Source: Sympetrum striolatum (Eukaryota > Arthropoda > Insecta > Odonata > Libellulidae). Taken from it: DNA of 64,000 bases. Shown here piece after piece: positions 25,206 to 37,253 of this stretch. The position numbers were made by a program, and so were the translations under genes. The stretch covers positions 14,006,346 to 14,070,345 of the forward strand of contig OX388344.1 in NCBI GenBank assembly GCA_947579665.1, written 5' to 3'. Positions within the stretch are counted from its first letter, which is position 1. Every line of letters begins with the position of its first letter. The notes beneath the pieces are model-generated. The model had not been told where the DNA came from and searched no databases. It saw nothing but the letters and a program-made list of their open reading frames with translations.

Positions 25206-27716
25206 GGGGTAGGGTAGGGTCAGGGGAGGGATGAGATAAGGCCAAGGGTGGGAAGGGGTAGGGCCAGGAGAGGGAAGGGGTAGGGCCAGGGGTGGGAAGG
25301 GGTAGGGTCAGGAGAGGGAAGGGGTAGGGGATAGGGTCGGGGGAGGGGTAGGGTCTGGGTAGGGATGGGATAGGGCCAGGGTCGGGTAGGGGATAGGGTC
25401 GGGGGAGGGGTAGGGTCTTGGGAGGAAAGGGATAGGGCCAGGGTCGGGGGAGGGGAGGGATAGGGCCCAGGGTCAGGTAGGGGATAGGGTCGGGGGAGGG
25501 GTAGGGTCTTGGGAGGGAAGGGATAGGGCCAGGGTCGGGAAGGGGATAGGGACGGGGGAGGGGTAGGGTCTGGGGAGGGATGGGATAGGGCCAGGGTCGG
25601 GAAGGGGATAGGGACGGGGGAGGGGTAGGGTCTGGGGAGGGATGGGATAGGGCCAGGGTCGGGGGAGGGTAGGGATAGGCCCCAGGGTCAGGTAGGGGAT
25701 AGGGTCGGGGGAGGGGTAGGGTCTGGGTAGGGATGGGATAGGGCCAGGGTCGGGTAGGGGGTAGGGACGGGGGAGGGGTAGGGTCTGGGGAGGGATGGGA
25801 TAGGGCCAGGGTCGGGTAGGGGATAGGGTCGGGGGAGGGGTACGGTCGGGTAGGGGATAGGTACGGGGGAGGGGTAGGGTCTGGGGAGGGAAGGGATAGG
25901 GCCAGGGTCGGGGGAGGGGTAGGGTCTGGGGAGGGAAGGGATAGGGCCAGGGTCGGGAAGGGGATAGGGTCGGGGGAGGGGTACGGTTGGGAAGGGGATA
26001 GGGTCGGGGGAGGGGTACGGTTGGGTAGCGGATAGGGTCGGGGGAGGGGTACGGTTGGGTAGGGGATAGGGTCGGGGGAGGGGTACAGTCGGGTAGGGGA
26101 TAAGGTCGGGGGAGGGGTAGGGTCTGGGGAGGGAAGGGATAGGGCCAGGGTCGGGTAGGGGATAGGTACTGGGGAGGGGTAGGGTCTGGGGAGGGAAGGG
26201 ATAGGGCCAGGGTCGGGGGAGGGGTAGGGTCTGGGGAGGGAAGGGATAGGGCCAGGGTCGGGAAGGGGATAGGGTCGGGGGAGGGGTACGGTTGGGTAGG
26301 GGATAGGTACGGGGGAGGGGTAGGGTCTGGGGAGGGAAGGGATAGGGCCAGGGTCGGGAAGGGGATAGGGACGGGGGAAGGGTAGGGTCTGGGGAGGGAA
26401 GGGATAGGGCCAGGGTCGGGTAGGGGATAGGGACGGGGGAAGGGTAGGGTCTGGGGAGGGAAGGGATAGGGCCAGGGTCGGGAAGGGGATAGGGACGGGG
26501 GAAGGGTAGGGTCTGGGGAGGGAAGGGATAGGGCCAGGGTCGTGAAGGGGATAGGGACGGGGGAAGGGTAGGGTCTGGGGAGGGAAGGGATAGGGCCAGG
26601 GTCGGGTAGGGGATAGGGTCGGGGGAGGGGTACGGTCGGGTAGGGGATAGGTACGGGGGAGGGGTAGGGTCTGGGAAGGAGAGGGATAGGGCCAGGGTCA
26701 GGTAGGGGATAGGTACGGGGGTGGGGGAGGGTCTGGGGAGGGATGGGATAGGGCCAGGGTCGGGTAGGGGATAGGTTCGGGGGAGGGGTAGGTTCTGTGG
26801 AGGGAAGGGATAGGACCAGGGTCGGGTAGGGGATAGGGTCGGGGGATGGGTAGGGTCTGGGGAGGGAAGGGATAGGGCCAGGGTCGGGTAGGGGATAAGG
26901 TAGGGGGTGGAAGGGATAGGGCCAGGGGAACGTAGAGGTAGTGTCTGGGGAGGGAAGGATAGGGTCTGGGGGTAAGGGGTAAAGGGGTAGGGCTAGGGAC
27001 GGGGATGGAAGGGGTAAGGATTGTGGATAGAACGGGTAGGTCTGGGGTGATTGGGTATGGCCAGGGGAGGGGAGGGAAGGGGCAGGAAGAGGGGAGGGAA
27101 GGGATAGGGCCAGGGTTGGGTAGGGGATAGGGTCGGGGGAGGGGTAGGGTCAGGGGAGGGATGAGATAAGGCCAAGGGTGGGAAGGGGTAGGGTCAGGGG
27201 AGGGAAGGGTGATGGAAGGGGTAGGGTCTGGGGAGGGGAGGGGAGGGAAGGGGTAGGGTCTGGGGAGGGAAGGGATAGGGTCAGGCGAGGTAAGGGGTAG
27301 TGTCGTGGGAGGGAATTGGAGGGAAAGGGGAGGGGTATGGTTTTGCGGAGGGGAGGGAAGGGGTAGGCGAGGGAAGGGATAGGGCCAGGGGAGGGGTTAG
27401 ATCTGGAGAGGGGAGGGTAGAGGTAGTGTCTGGGGAGGGAAGGATAGGGTCTGGGGGTAGGGGGAAAGGGGTAGGGCCAGGGAAGGGGAGGGAAAGTGTA
27501 AGGTCTGGGGATGGAATGGGTAGAGTCTGTGGATAGAAGGGGTAGGTCTGGGGTGAAGGGGTATGGCCAGGGGAGGGGAGGGAAGGGGTAGGGTCCGGGG
27601 AGGGAATGGAAGGCAATGGGAGGGGAGGGGTAGGTCTTGGGATGAAGGGGTAGGGTCTGGGGAGAGAAGGGGTAGTGTCAGGAGAAAGGGGTAGGGTCTG
27701 GGGAGGGAATAGGAGC
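25206..27716 (+). repeat. G-rich minisatellite of nested TAGGG-starting subunits
   Basis: About 2.5 kb in which the + strand is almost entirely G, A and T. In the regular part the unit is about 62 bases made of three subunits: TAGGGTCTGGGGAGGGAAGGGA, TAGGGCCAGGGTCGGGAAGGGGA (or GTAGGGGA), and TAGGGACGGGGGAGGGG (or TAGGGTCGGGGGAGGGG). Subunit order is often rearranged. Dense runs of three to five G at short spacing give strong G-quadruplex potential on the + strand. Proline-rich frames read from the minus strand follow from the repeat. The array is more irregular after about 26,930. Confidence 0.92.
26930..27600 (+). repeat. Internal duplication in the G-rich array
   Basis: The series GTAGAGGTAGTGTCTGGGG, GGATAGGGTCTGGGGGTA, GTGGATAGAA, GGGTAGGTCTGGGGTGA and GTATGGCCAGGGG occurs at about 26,932-27,075 and again at about 27,418-27,570, roughly 485 bases apart. 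Separately, AGGGATGAGATAAGGCC near 25,226 recurs near 27,155. The distal part of the array therefore grew by block duplication. Confidence 0.75.
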
Positions 27717-27717
27717 C

Positions 27718-27747
27718 TTTCAAATCTCTCAAAGGAGAGATTTGAAA
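27718..27747. repeat. 13 bp fold-back hairpin at the G-rich array/module junction
   Basis: TTTCAAATCTCTC (27,718-27,730) is the exact reverse complement of GAGAGATTTGAAA (27,735-27,747), separated by AAAG. The right arm is part of the A monomer of a box-B module (compare 46,490-46,505 on the minus strand); the left arm is an added inverted copy at the truncation point. It marks a template-switch or fold-back repair event. Confidence 0.8.
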
Positions 27748-28601
27748 TTCAAGGGATCGCTAGATGCCGTGTATATCTAAAATAAACCATAAAGACGTCT
27801 GCGAAAATTATCCTTGGTTCGATGTTAGGTCGGGGCAAAAATCTGCCGTTTAAAATGCATTGTGGCGATTTTTAAGATTTTTTGGACCCTTTTCCGATGG
27901 CATAGAAACTTGAATTTCGGTATGAGGTTAGATATCATAAAAATATATCATAATAAAATTTTACATATCCGATGATGGTCCTTCGTTCAAATCCAAGAGG
28001 GACATTTAAATTCCTCAATGCATTTCTTACGGAGATAACGGAAACAAATTTTAGGTACTTCTCGGTCGATATCAACTTCAATTTTTGCATATAGAAAGAT
28101 CAAGTCCATACAAATCAAACAGTGCATTCACAGCTATCAATGTGTCCTGGGTTCGACACCAGGTGTCTCTGCAATCAGAAGTTGATCCGATTTTTAGGAA
28201 TTATTTTGAAACCTTTGCCAATAATACAGACACTTCAAATTCGGCACATAGAAAGAGATCATAATTAACTTTTAGAAACATTTTTTATATTTCCAAGATC
28301 GTCCTTGGTTCGAATCCAGAGAGCCATTTAAATTCGTGAAAATTAGAACGTCTTTTGAGGCAGTTGTAGCCCTTTTTTCTGTTTGAATTTTCACACATAG
28401 TTAGAAATGGTGATGTTCTATTGTGCTGCATAGTAAGTTCTCAGTAAAGACCCGGGTTCGATGCCAGACGATGGAATTTCAGCGAATTTTAAGAAAAATT
28501 TCAATCCATTTTTTTCTTTTGATGGCCGTCCCGATATGATGCCCACATGATAATAGTGTTGTCGATCTGCTTGCAGTATGCAAGCTACAATTTTACTCGT
28601 A
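27731..28601 (+). repeat. Box-B module 1, type I, 5'-truncated
   Basis: Starts inside monomer A, at the array junction, and continues through monomers B to F. Box-B motifs lie near 27,816 (B), 28,151 (D), 28,308 (E) and 28,456 (F). The C motif near 27,983 is degenerate (CGTTCAAATCC). It ends with the palindrome at 28,569-28,585 and a copy of the ACTCGTA terminus. The upstream part is lost to the G-rich minisatellite boundary. Confidence 0.88.
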
Positions 28602-28671
28602 TCTATTATATATAGATGCTTCTCCGGATTCATTCATATATATAGCTATATAGCTATATAGGTATATAGAT

Positions 28672-29749
28672 AGGATACAAATTCACAGGCTAAACCACAA
28701 GCGTCATTGACTTGAAATTTTTACGACATATTGGCCATAACGTGTAACCTCCAGGAAAAAGCCGACATTGAACCTCGGGGTCATGGGTTCGATTCCAGAA
28801 GGCCCCAAAGTCGCGATTTTCTCCATAAGAATACATGGCAGGGATTTTCGAAAATTTTTTTGAGGCACTTCCCGGGAAAGGAGAGAGTTGAAATTCAAGG
28901 GATCGCTAGATGCCGTGCATATCTAAAGGAAACCATAAAGACATCTACGAATATTATCCTTGGTTCGATGCTAGGTCACGGCAAAAATCGGCCGTTTAAA
29001 ATGCATTGTGGCGATTTTAAAGATTTTTTTTGGACCCTTTTCCGATGGCATAGAAACTTGAAATTCGGTATGAGGTTAGATATCATGAAAATATATCATA
29101 ATCGAATTTTACATATTCGCTGATGGTACTTGGTTCGATCCCAGAGGGACATTAAATTCCTCAATGCATTTCTTACGGAGATAACGGAAACAAATTTTAG
29201 GTACTTCCCGGGACGATATCGAATTAAAACTTTGCATATAGAAAGATCAAGTCCATACAAATCAAACAGTGCTTTCACAGCTATCAATGTGTCCTGGGTT
29301 CGACACCAGGTGTCTCTGCAATCAGAAGTTGATCCGATATTTAGGAATTATTTTGAAACCTTTCTCTATATTATAGAAACTTGAAATTCGGCATATAGAT
29401 AGAGATCATAAATATCTTTCAAATACATTTTTTAGATTTCCAAGATCGTCCTTGGTTCGAGTCCCGAGAGCCATTCACATTGGTAAAAATTAGAACGTCT
29501 TTTGAGGCAGTTGTAACCAATATTTCAGCTTGAATTTTCACACATAGTTAGAGATGGTGATCTTCTATTTTGTTTCATAGTAGGTTTACCAGTAAGACCC
29601 GGGTTTGATGCCAGTCGATAAATTTCAGCGAATTTTCAGAAAAAATTAAATCTTTTTTTTTTTCTTTTGAGGACCGTCCCGATATACTGCCGATATGAAA
29701 TTAGTGTTGTAGATCTGCTTGCAGTATGCAAGCAACATTTTACTCGTAT
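28672..29749 (+). repeat. Box-B module 2, type I, complete
   Basis: Begins with the common AGGATACAAATTCACAG end and has all six monomers. The A monomer is the AAGTCGCGATTTT subtype; the F motif is GGTTTGATGCC, with the normally invariant C replaced by T. It closes with the terminal palindrome and ACTCGTA. Confidence 0.9.
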
Positions 29750-29813
29750 CTATTATATATAGACGCTTCTCCGGATATACCTATATACCTATATACACAT
29801 TCATTCATTCATA

Positions 29814-30890
29814 GGGGATCAAAATTCTAACCATGTTCCACAAGTGCCACTGACTTGAAATTTTTACGACATATTGGCCATAACGTGTAACCTCCAGGAA
29901 AAAGCCGACTTTGAACCTCAGTGTCATGGGTTCGATTCCAGAAGGCCCCAAAGTCGCGATTTTGTCCATAAGAATACATGGCAGGGATTTTCGAAAAATT
30001 TTTTGAGGCTCTTCCCGGAATAGCAGAGAGATGAAATTTAAGGGATCGCTAGAAGCCGTTCATATCCAACGAAAATCAAAAAGATATCTTCGAATATTGT
30101 CCTTGGTTCGATGCTAGGCCGGGGCAAAAATCGGCCGTTTAAAATGCATTGCGGCGATTTTGAGGATTTTTTTTGGAACCTTTCATGATTGCATAGAAAC
30201 TTGAAATTCGGCATGAGGTTAGATATCATAAATATATTTCATAATCGAATTTTTCCTATTCGCTGATAGTCCTTGGTTCGATCCCACAGGGCCATTTAAA
30301 TTCCTCCATGCATTTCTTACGGAGATAACGGAAAATAAATTTAGGTACATCCCGGCATGCTATCGACTTCAAACTTTGCATGATACAAAAGCAAGTCTTT
30401 ACAAATCAATCTATGCATTCACAGGTTACAATATGTCCTGGGTTCGACACCAGGTGTCTCTGAAATCAGAAGTTGATCCGAATTTTAGGAATTATTTTGA
30501 AACCTTTCCTAATTATATGGAAATTTGAAATTCGGCAAATAGATAGATATCATACAAACTTTAGATGAACATATTTTAGATTTCCTAGATAGTCCTTGGT
30601 TCGAATCCAGAGACCCATTTTCATTCAGTAAAAGTAGAACATCGTTTGAGGCAGTTTCAGCCAATATTTCTGCTTGAATTTTCACACATATTTAGTGATG
30701 GTGATCTTCTGTTATTCTGCATAATAGGTTAACCAGGAAGACCCGGGTTCGATGCCAGACGATAAAAATTGCAGCGAATTTTAAGATTATTTTCAATTTT
30801 TTTTTCTTTTTATGACCATCCCGAAAGGTTGCCGACAATAAATTGGTGTTGTCGATCTGCTTGCAGTATGCAAGCAACATTTTACTCGTA
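29814..30890 (+). repeat. Box-B module 3, type I, alternative 5' end
   Basis: First 35 bases are the alternative start GGGGATCAAAATTCTAACC in place of AGGATACAAATTCACAGCC; from ACTTGAAATTTTTACGAC onwards it matches the others. All six box-B motifs are present. The preceding spacer uses the GACGCTTCTCCGGATATAC form. Confidence 0.9.
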
Positions 30891-30915
30891 TATATATATA
30901 GATAGGTATATAGAT

Positions 30916-31995
30916 AGGATACTAATTCACAGCCTAAACCACAAGCGTCATCGGCTTGAAATTTTTACGACGTATTGGCCATATCGTGTAACCACCAGAA
31001 AAATTGTGATTTTGAACCTCGGTGTCATGGGTTCAATTCCAGAGGGCCCCAAAGTCCCGATTTTTCCCATTTAAATCCATTGCGTTGATTTTCGGGAATT
31101 TTTAAAAAATACTTCCCGGATAGGTAGAGAATCGAAACTCTAGGAGCCTTTATATATGACCATGATCTATCGAAAACATAAATGAATTTTACGGAAAACA
31201 TCCTGGGTTCGATGCTAGGTCAAGGCAAAAATCGGCCGTTAAAAATACATTGTGGCGATTTTTAAGATTTTTTTTGGACCCCTTCCCAATGACATGGAAA
31301 CTTGAAATTCGGCATGAAGTTGGAGATCATAAATATATTTCATAATCAAATTTTACATATTCGCTGATGGTCCTTGGTTCGATCCCAGAGAGCCATTTAC
31401 ATTCCTCAATGCATTTCTTATAGAGATAACGGAAAAAGGTTTTAGGTACTTCCCGGCATGATATCGACTTCAAACTTTGCATAATATAAGATGAAGTACT
31501 TATAAGTCATAATGTGCATTTCCAGCTAACAATATTTCCTGGGTTCGACACCAGGCGTCTCTACAATCAGTAAATTATCCGATTTTTAGGAATTTTTTTG
31601 AACCCCTTCCCAATAATATTAAAACATGAAATTAGGTAAATAGATAGAGAACATAGATGCATTTCAAAAACATATTTTAGATTTCCTAGATCCTACTTGG
31701 TTCGAATCTAGAGAGCCATTTACATTATTGAAAAGTAGGACGTCGTTTGAGACAGTTGGAGCCAATATTTCTGCTTGAATTTTCACAGATAGTAAGAGAT
31801 GGTAATTTTTTGTTGTGCCGCATATTACGTTCACCATGAAGTCCTAGGTTCGATGCCAGACGATTAAATTGCAGCGAATTTTAAGAACTTTTTCAATCCC
31901 TTTTTATTTTCTATTGAGGGCCGTCCCGATATGATGCCGACAAGAAATTAGTGTTGTCCATCTGCTTGCAGTATGCAAGCAACATTTTACTCGTA
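30916..31995 (+). repeat. Box-B module 4, type I, complete
   Basis: Six monomers. The A motif reads GGTTCAATTCC and the F motif AGGTTCGATGCC. The A monomer is the AGGAGCC...TATATATG subtype. C to E resemble the module 18/31 subgroup (TTTCCTGGGTTCGACACC and the AACATGAAATTAGG variant). Confidence 0.9.
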
Positions 31996-32062
31996 TTTAA
32001 TAGATATATAGATGCTTCTCCGGATTCATTCATGATATACCCAGATACCCAGATACCCAGAT

Positions 32063-33140
32063 AGGATACTAATTCACAGGCTAAACTACTGGCGTCATTG
32101 ACTCGAAATTTTTACCACGTATTGGCCATAACGTGAAACCCCCAGGAAAAAAGCGACTTTGATACTCAGTGTCATAGGTTCGATTCCAGAGGGGCCCAAA
32201 GTCCCGATTTTTCCCGTTTAAATACATTACCGTGATTTTCGCGAATAAAAAAAAAATACTTTCCGGATAGGTAGAGAAATAAAACTCAAGGAGCCTATAT
32301 ATATGGCAATGATCTATCAAAATCATAATTGAGTTTTACGGAAAATATCCTAAGTTCGATGCTAGGTCGAGGCAAAAATCGGCCGTTTAAAAAGCATTGT
32401 GGCGATTATTATGATTTTTTTTGGACCCTTTCCCGATGGCATGGGTACTTGAAATTCGGCATGAGGTTGGAGATCAAAAATTTATTTCATAATCAAATTT
32501 TTTGTATTCGCTGATGGTCCTTGGTTCGATCCCAGAGGGCCATTTACATTCCTCAATGCATTTCTTATGGAGATAACGGAGACAAATTTTAGGTACTTCC
32601 CGGGATGATATCGATTTCAAACTTTGCCCAAATAAGATCAAGTCCTTTAAAATCATACTGTGCATTCACAGCGTAAATATTTTTCCTGGGTTCGACACCA
32701 GGCGTCTCTTATATCAGTAGTTGATCCGATTTTTAATAATTATTTTGAGCCCGATCCCAATAATATAGAAACTTGAAATTCGGCAAATAGATAGAGATCA
32801 TAAATAACATTCATGAACATGTTTTAGATTTCCAAGATCGTCCTTGGTTCGAATCCAGAGCGCCATTTACATTCCTGAAAAGTAGAACGTCGTTTGAGGC
32901 AGTTGTAGCCAATATTTCTGCTTGAATTTTCACACATAGTAAGAGATGGTGATTCTCTGTTGTGCTACATAGTAAGCTTACCAGGAATACCCGGGTTCGA
33001 TGCCAGACAGTTAAATTGCAGCGAATTTTAAGAATATTTTCAATACCTTTTTTTTTCTTTGGAGGGCCGTCCCGATATGATGCCGACATGAAATTATTGT
33101 TGTCGATCTGCTTGCAGTATGCAAGCTACATTTTACTCGT
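32063..33140 (+). repeat. Box-B module 5, type I, complete
   Basis: Six monomers, AGGATAC start. An ATACCCAG microsatellite lies immediately upstream (32,036-32,062). Its 3' end faces module 6 across only 13 bases, so the two terminal palindromes form a 3'-to-3' inverted junction. Confidence 0.9.
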
Positions 33141-33153
33141 ATTCATATATATA

Positions 33154-34231
33154 TACGAGTAAAATGTAGCTTGCATACTGCAAGCAGATCGACAACACTA
33201 ATTTCATAACGGCATTATGTCGGGACGGTCCCGGAAAGGAAATAAAGGATTGAAAATATTCTTAAAATTCGCTTCAATTTAATTTTTTGGCATCGAACCC
33301 GGGTCTTTTTGGTGAAATTTCTATGCAGCACATCAGAAGATCATCTTCTCTAAATAGGTGTGAAAATTCAAGCAGAAATATTGGCTGCAACTGCCTCAAA
33401 CGAAGACCTACTTTTCACGAATGTTAATAGCTCTCTGGATTCGAACATAGGCCGATCTAGGAAATATAAAATGCGTTTTCGAAATGTATCTATAAGTTTT
33501 ATATATATGCCGAATTTCAAGTTTTAATATTATTGGGAAGGGGTTCAAAATAATTCTTAAAAATCGGATCAGCGACTGATTGTAGAGACGCCTGGTGTCG
33601 AACCCTGGACGTATTGGAAGCTGTAAATGCACAAAATTACTTGCTAGGACTTGATCTAATTTCATACAAAGTTTGAAGTCGATATCATACCGGGAAGTAC
33701 CTAAAATGTGTTTCTGTTATCCCCATAAGAAATGCATTGTAAAGTGCAAATGGCCCTCTGGGATCGAACCAAGGACCCTCAGCGAATATGTAAAATTTTA
33801 TAATGAAATATATTTATGATTTCTAACCCCATGCCAAATTTCAAGTTTCCATGCATTCGGAAAGGGGTCCAAAAAAAATCTTAAAAATCGCCACAATGCA
33901 TTTTAAAACGGCCGATTTTTGCCCCGACCTAGCATCGAACCCAGGATATTTTCCGTTAAACCAATTTATGTTTTCGATAGATCATGTTCATATATATAGG
34001 CTCCTTGAGTTTTAATTCTCTACCTATACGGGAAGTATTTTTTTTTAATTCCCGAAAATCAAAGCAATGCATTTAAACGGGAAAAATCGGGACTTTGGGG
34101 CCCTCTGGAATCGAACCCATGACACTGAGGATCAAAATCGCAATTTTTCTGGTGGTTACACGTTATGGCCAATACGCCGTAAAAATTTCAGCTCAATCAC
34201 TCTTGTGGTTTAGGCTGTGAGTTTGTATCCT
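33154..34231 (-). repeat. Box-B module 6, type I, complete, inverted
   Basis: Reads from the TACGAGTAAAATGTAGC end to TTTGTATCCTC on the + strand, so the module is on the minus strand. The D and C monomers carry distinctive variants (GTCGAACCCTGGACG, TTATCCCCATAAG) shared with module 28 in the opposite orientation 24 kb away. Confidence 0.9.
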
Positions 34232-34286
34232 CTATATATATCTATTATATATAGATGCTTCTCCGGATTCATTCATATATCTATTA

Positions 34287-35362
34287 TACGAGTAAAATGT
34301 AGCTTGCATACTGCAAGCAGATCGGCAATACTAATTTCATATCGGCATCATATCGGAACGCTCCTCAAAAGAAAAAAAAAGGATTGAAATTATTCTTAAA
34401 ATTCGCTAAATTTTCACCGTATGGCATCGAACCCGGGTCTTACTGGTGAACTAACTATGCAGCACAATAGAAGATCATCATCTCTACCATGTGAGAAAAT
34501 TCAAACAGAAATATTGGCTACAACTGCCTCAAAAGACGTTCTAATTATCACGAATGTAAATGGCTCTCTGGATTCGAACCAAGGACGATATTGGAAATCT
34601 AATAGATGTTTCTGAAAGATATATATGATCTCTATCTATATGCCGAATTTCAAATTTCTATATTATTGGGAAAGGTTTCCAAATAATTCCTAAAAATCGG
34701 ATCAACTTCTGATTGCAGAGACACCTGGTGTCGAACCCAGGACAAATTGTAAGCTGTAAATGCAAAGTGTGATTTGTAAAGACTTTTTCTTGTATCTAGC
34801 AAAGTTTGAAATCGATAGCATACCGGGAAGTAACTAAATTTTGTTTCCGTTATCTCCGTAAGGAATGCATTGAGAAGTGCCAATGGTCCTCTGGGATCGA
34901 ACCAAGGACCATCAGCGAACATGTAAAATTTGATTACGAAATATATTTATGATATCTATCGACGTGCCGAGTTTCAAGTATCCATGTTTCGGGAAAGGAT
35001 CCAAAAAAATTTTTCAAAATCGCCGCAATGCATTTTAAACGGCCGATTTTTGCCTCGACCTAGCATCGAACCAAGTATATTTTTAGTAAAACTCATTTAT
35101 GTTTTCGATAGATCATGACCATATATATCGGCTCCTTGAGTTTTGAGTCCCTACCTATCCGGCAAGTATTTTTTAAAAATTCCCAAAAATCAAAGCAATG
35201 CATTTAAACGGGAAAAATCGGGACTTTGGGGCCCTCTGGAATCGAACCCATGACACTGAGGTTCAAAATCGCAATTTTTCTGGCGGTTACACGTTATGGC
35301 CAATATGTCGTAAAAATTTCAAGTCAATTACGCTTGTGGTTTAGGCTGTGAATTTGTATCCT
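34287..35362 (-). repeat. Box-B module 7, type I, complete, inverted
   Basis: Six monomers on the minus strand. Monomers C and D resemble module 12 (short AAGACTT variant before CAAAGTTTGA and GAATGCATTGAGAAGTG). Preceded by a spacer with one CCGGAG element. Confidence 0.9.
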
Positions 35363-35416
35363 CTCTATATATATATATGATATATGAATGTATCCGGAGA
35401 AGCATCTATATATATC

Positions 35417-36045
35417 TGCGAGTAAAATGTAGCTTGCATACTGCAAGCAGATCGAAAACACTAATTTCATGTCGGCATCATATCGGGAAGGCCGTCAAAA
35501 GAGAAAAGAAAGGATTGAAAATATTCTTAAAATTCGCTGCAATTTAATCGTCTGGCATCGAACCTGGGTCTTAATGGTGAACTTATTATGCAGCAGAGCA
35601 GAAAATCACCATCTCATACTATGCGTGAAAATTCAAGCAGAAATGTTGGCTCCAACTTCTTAAAATGACGTCCTACTTTTCAATAATGTAAATGGCTCTC
35701 TGGATTCGAACCAAGGACGATCTAGGAAATGTAAACACGTTTTTGAAATGTATCTATCTTCTCTATCTATATGCCTAATTTCATGTTTTAATATTATTGT
35801 GAAGGGATTTAAATTAATTCTTAAAAATCGGATAATTTACTGATTGTAGAGACGCCTGGTGTCGAACCCAGGAAATATTGGTAGCTGTGAACGCAGAGTA
35901 TGACTTATTAGGACTTCATCTTATTTCATACAAATTTTGTAGTCGATATCATGTCGGGAAGTACCTAAAACGTTTTACTGTAATCTCCATAAGAAATGCA
36001 TGGAGGAATGTAAATGACCCTCTGGGATCGAACCAAAGACCATCA
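35417..36045 (-). repeat. Box-B module 8, type I, truncated to monomers F-E-D-C
   Basis: Starts normally with a TGCGAGTAAAATG terminus, then loses monomers B and A: homology stops just past the C box B at ACCATCA, 36,045, and AT-rich spacer follows. The retained part belongs to the module 18/31 subgroup (CGGATAATTTACTGATTG, GGACTTCATC). The break lies close to a box-B motif. Confidence 0.88.
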
Positions 36046-36116
36046 TTAAATATAATAGATATAGATGCTTCTCCGGATTCATTCATATCTATTATATATA
36101 GACGCTTATATATATA

Positions 36117-37190
36117 TACGAGTAAAATGTTGCTTGCATACTGCAAGCAGATCGACAACACTAATTTCATATCGGCATTATATCGGGACGGTCCTCAAAA
36201 GAAAAAAAAAAAGGATTTAATTGTTTCTTAAAATTCGCTGAAATTTCATCGTCTGGCATCGAACCAGGGTCTTACTGGTAAACCTACTATGAAACACAAT
36301 AGAAGATCACCATCTCTAACTGCGTGTGAAAATTCAAGCAGAAATAATGGCTACAACTGCCTCAAAAGACGTTCTAATTTTCACGAATTTAAATGGCTCT
36401 CTGGATTCGAACCAAGGACGATCTTGGAAATCTAAAACATGTTTCTGAAAGTTATTTATGATCTCTATCTATATGCCGAATTTGAAGTTTCTATATTATT
36501 GGGAAAGGGTTCAAAATAGTTCCTATAAATTGAATCAATTACTGATTGTAGAGACGCCTGGTGTCGAACCCAGGACCTACTGGCAGTGAAAACACATTAT
36601 GACTTGGTTTGACCTGATCTTATTAAATGCAAAGTTTGAAGTCAACAACTTGTCAGGAAGTACCTAAAATTTGCTTCCGTAATCTCCATAAGAAATGCAT
36701 TGTAGGATGTAAATGGCCCTCTGGGATCGAACCAAGGACCATCAGCGAGTTCTAAAATTTTATTATGAAATATATTTATGATATATATCCACGTACCAAG
36801 TTTTAAGGTTCCAAGTCATCTGTAAGTAATTAAAAAAAATCTTAAAAATCGCAATGTAAATTAAACGGGAGAATATTTGCCCTGGCCTAGTATCGAACCA
36901 AGGATAATATTTGTAGATGTCATTGTGGTTTCATTTAGATATACACGGCATCTAGCGATCTCTAGAATTTCAACTCCCAACTCTTCCGGGAAGTGCCTCA
37001 AAAAAATTTTCGAAAATCCCCGCCATGTATTCTTATGGACAAAATCGCGACTTTGGGGCCTTCTGGAATCGAACCCATGGCACCGAGGTTCAAAGTCGGC
37101 TTTTTCCTGGAGGTTACACGTTATGGCCAATATGTCGTAAAAATTTCAAGTCGGTGGCACTTGCGGAACATGCTTAGACTTTTGATCCCC
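36117..37190 (-). repeat. Box-B module 9, type I, left arm of a near-palindrome
   Basis: Minus-strand module with the GGGGATC-type 5' end (seen as TTTGATCCCC at 37,181-37,190). Unusual B monomer (GGCAAATATTCTCCCG when read 5'-3' on its own strand, and TAATTACTTACAGATGAC in place of GGACCCTTTCCCGATGG) is shared with modules 10 and 33. Faces module 10 5'-to-5'. Confidence 0.9.
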
Positions 37191-37253
37191 AGTGTATATA
37201 TATATATATAAGTATATCCGGAGAAGCGTCTATATATAATAGATACATTCATA

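Noticed and set aside
25206..27716. Telomeric repeat because of frequent TAGGG
   Set aside because: TAGGG is spaced 17-23 bases within longer subunits. There is no tandem TTAGG or TTAGGG run.
26993..27732. Proline/serine-rich frames on the minus strand and glycine-rich frames on the + strand
   Set aside because: Direct translation of the G-rich minisatellite. Composition and repetition explain the absence of stop codons.
28795..28805. Box-B motifs as real tRNA genes
   Set aside because: No acceptor stem, D-arm or anticodon arm can be folded around them, and no convincing box A lies at tRNA distance.
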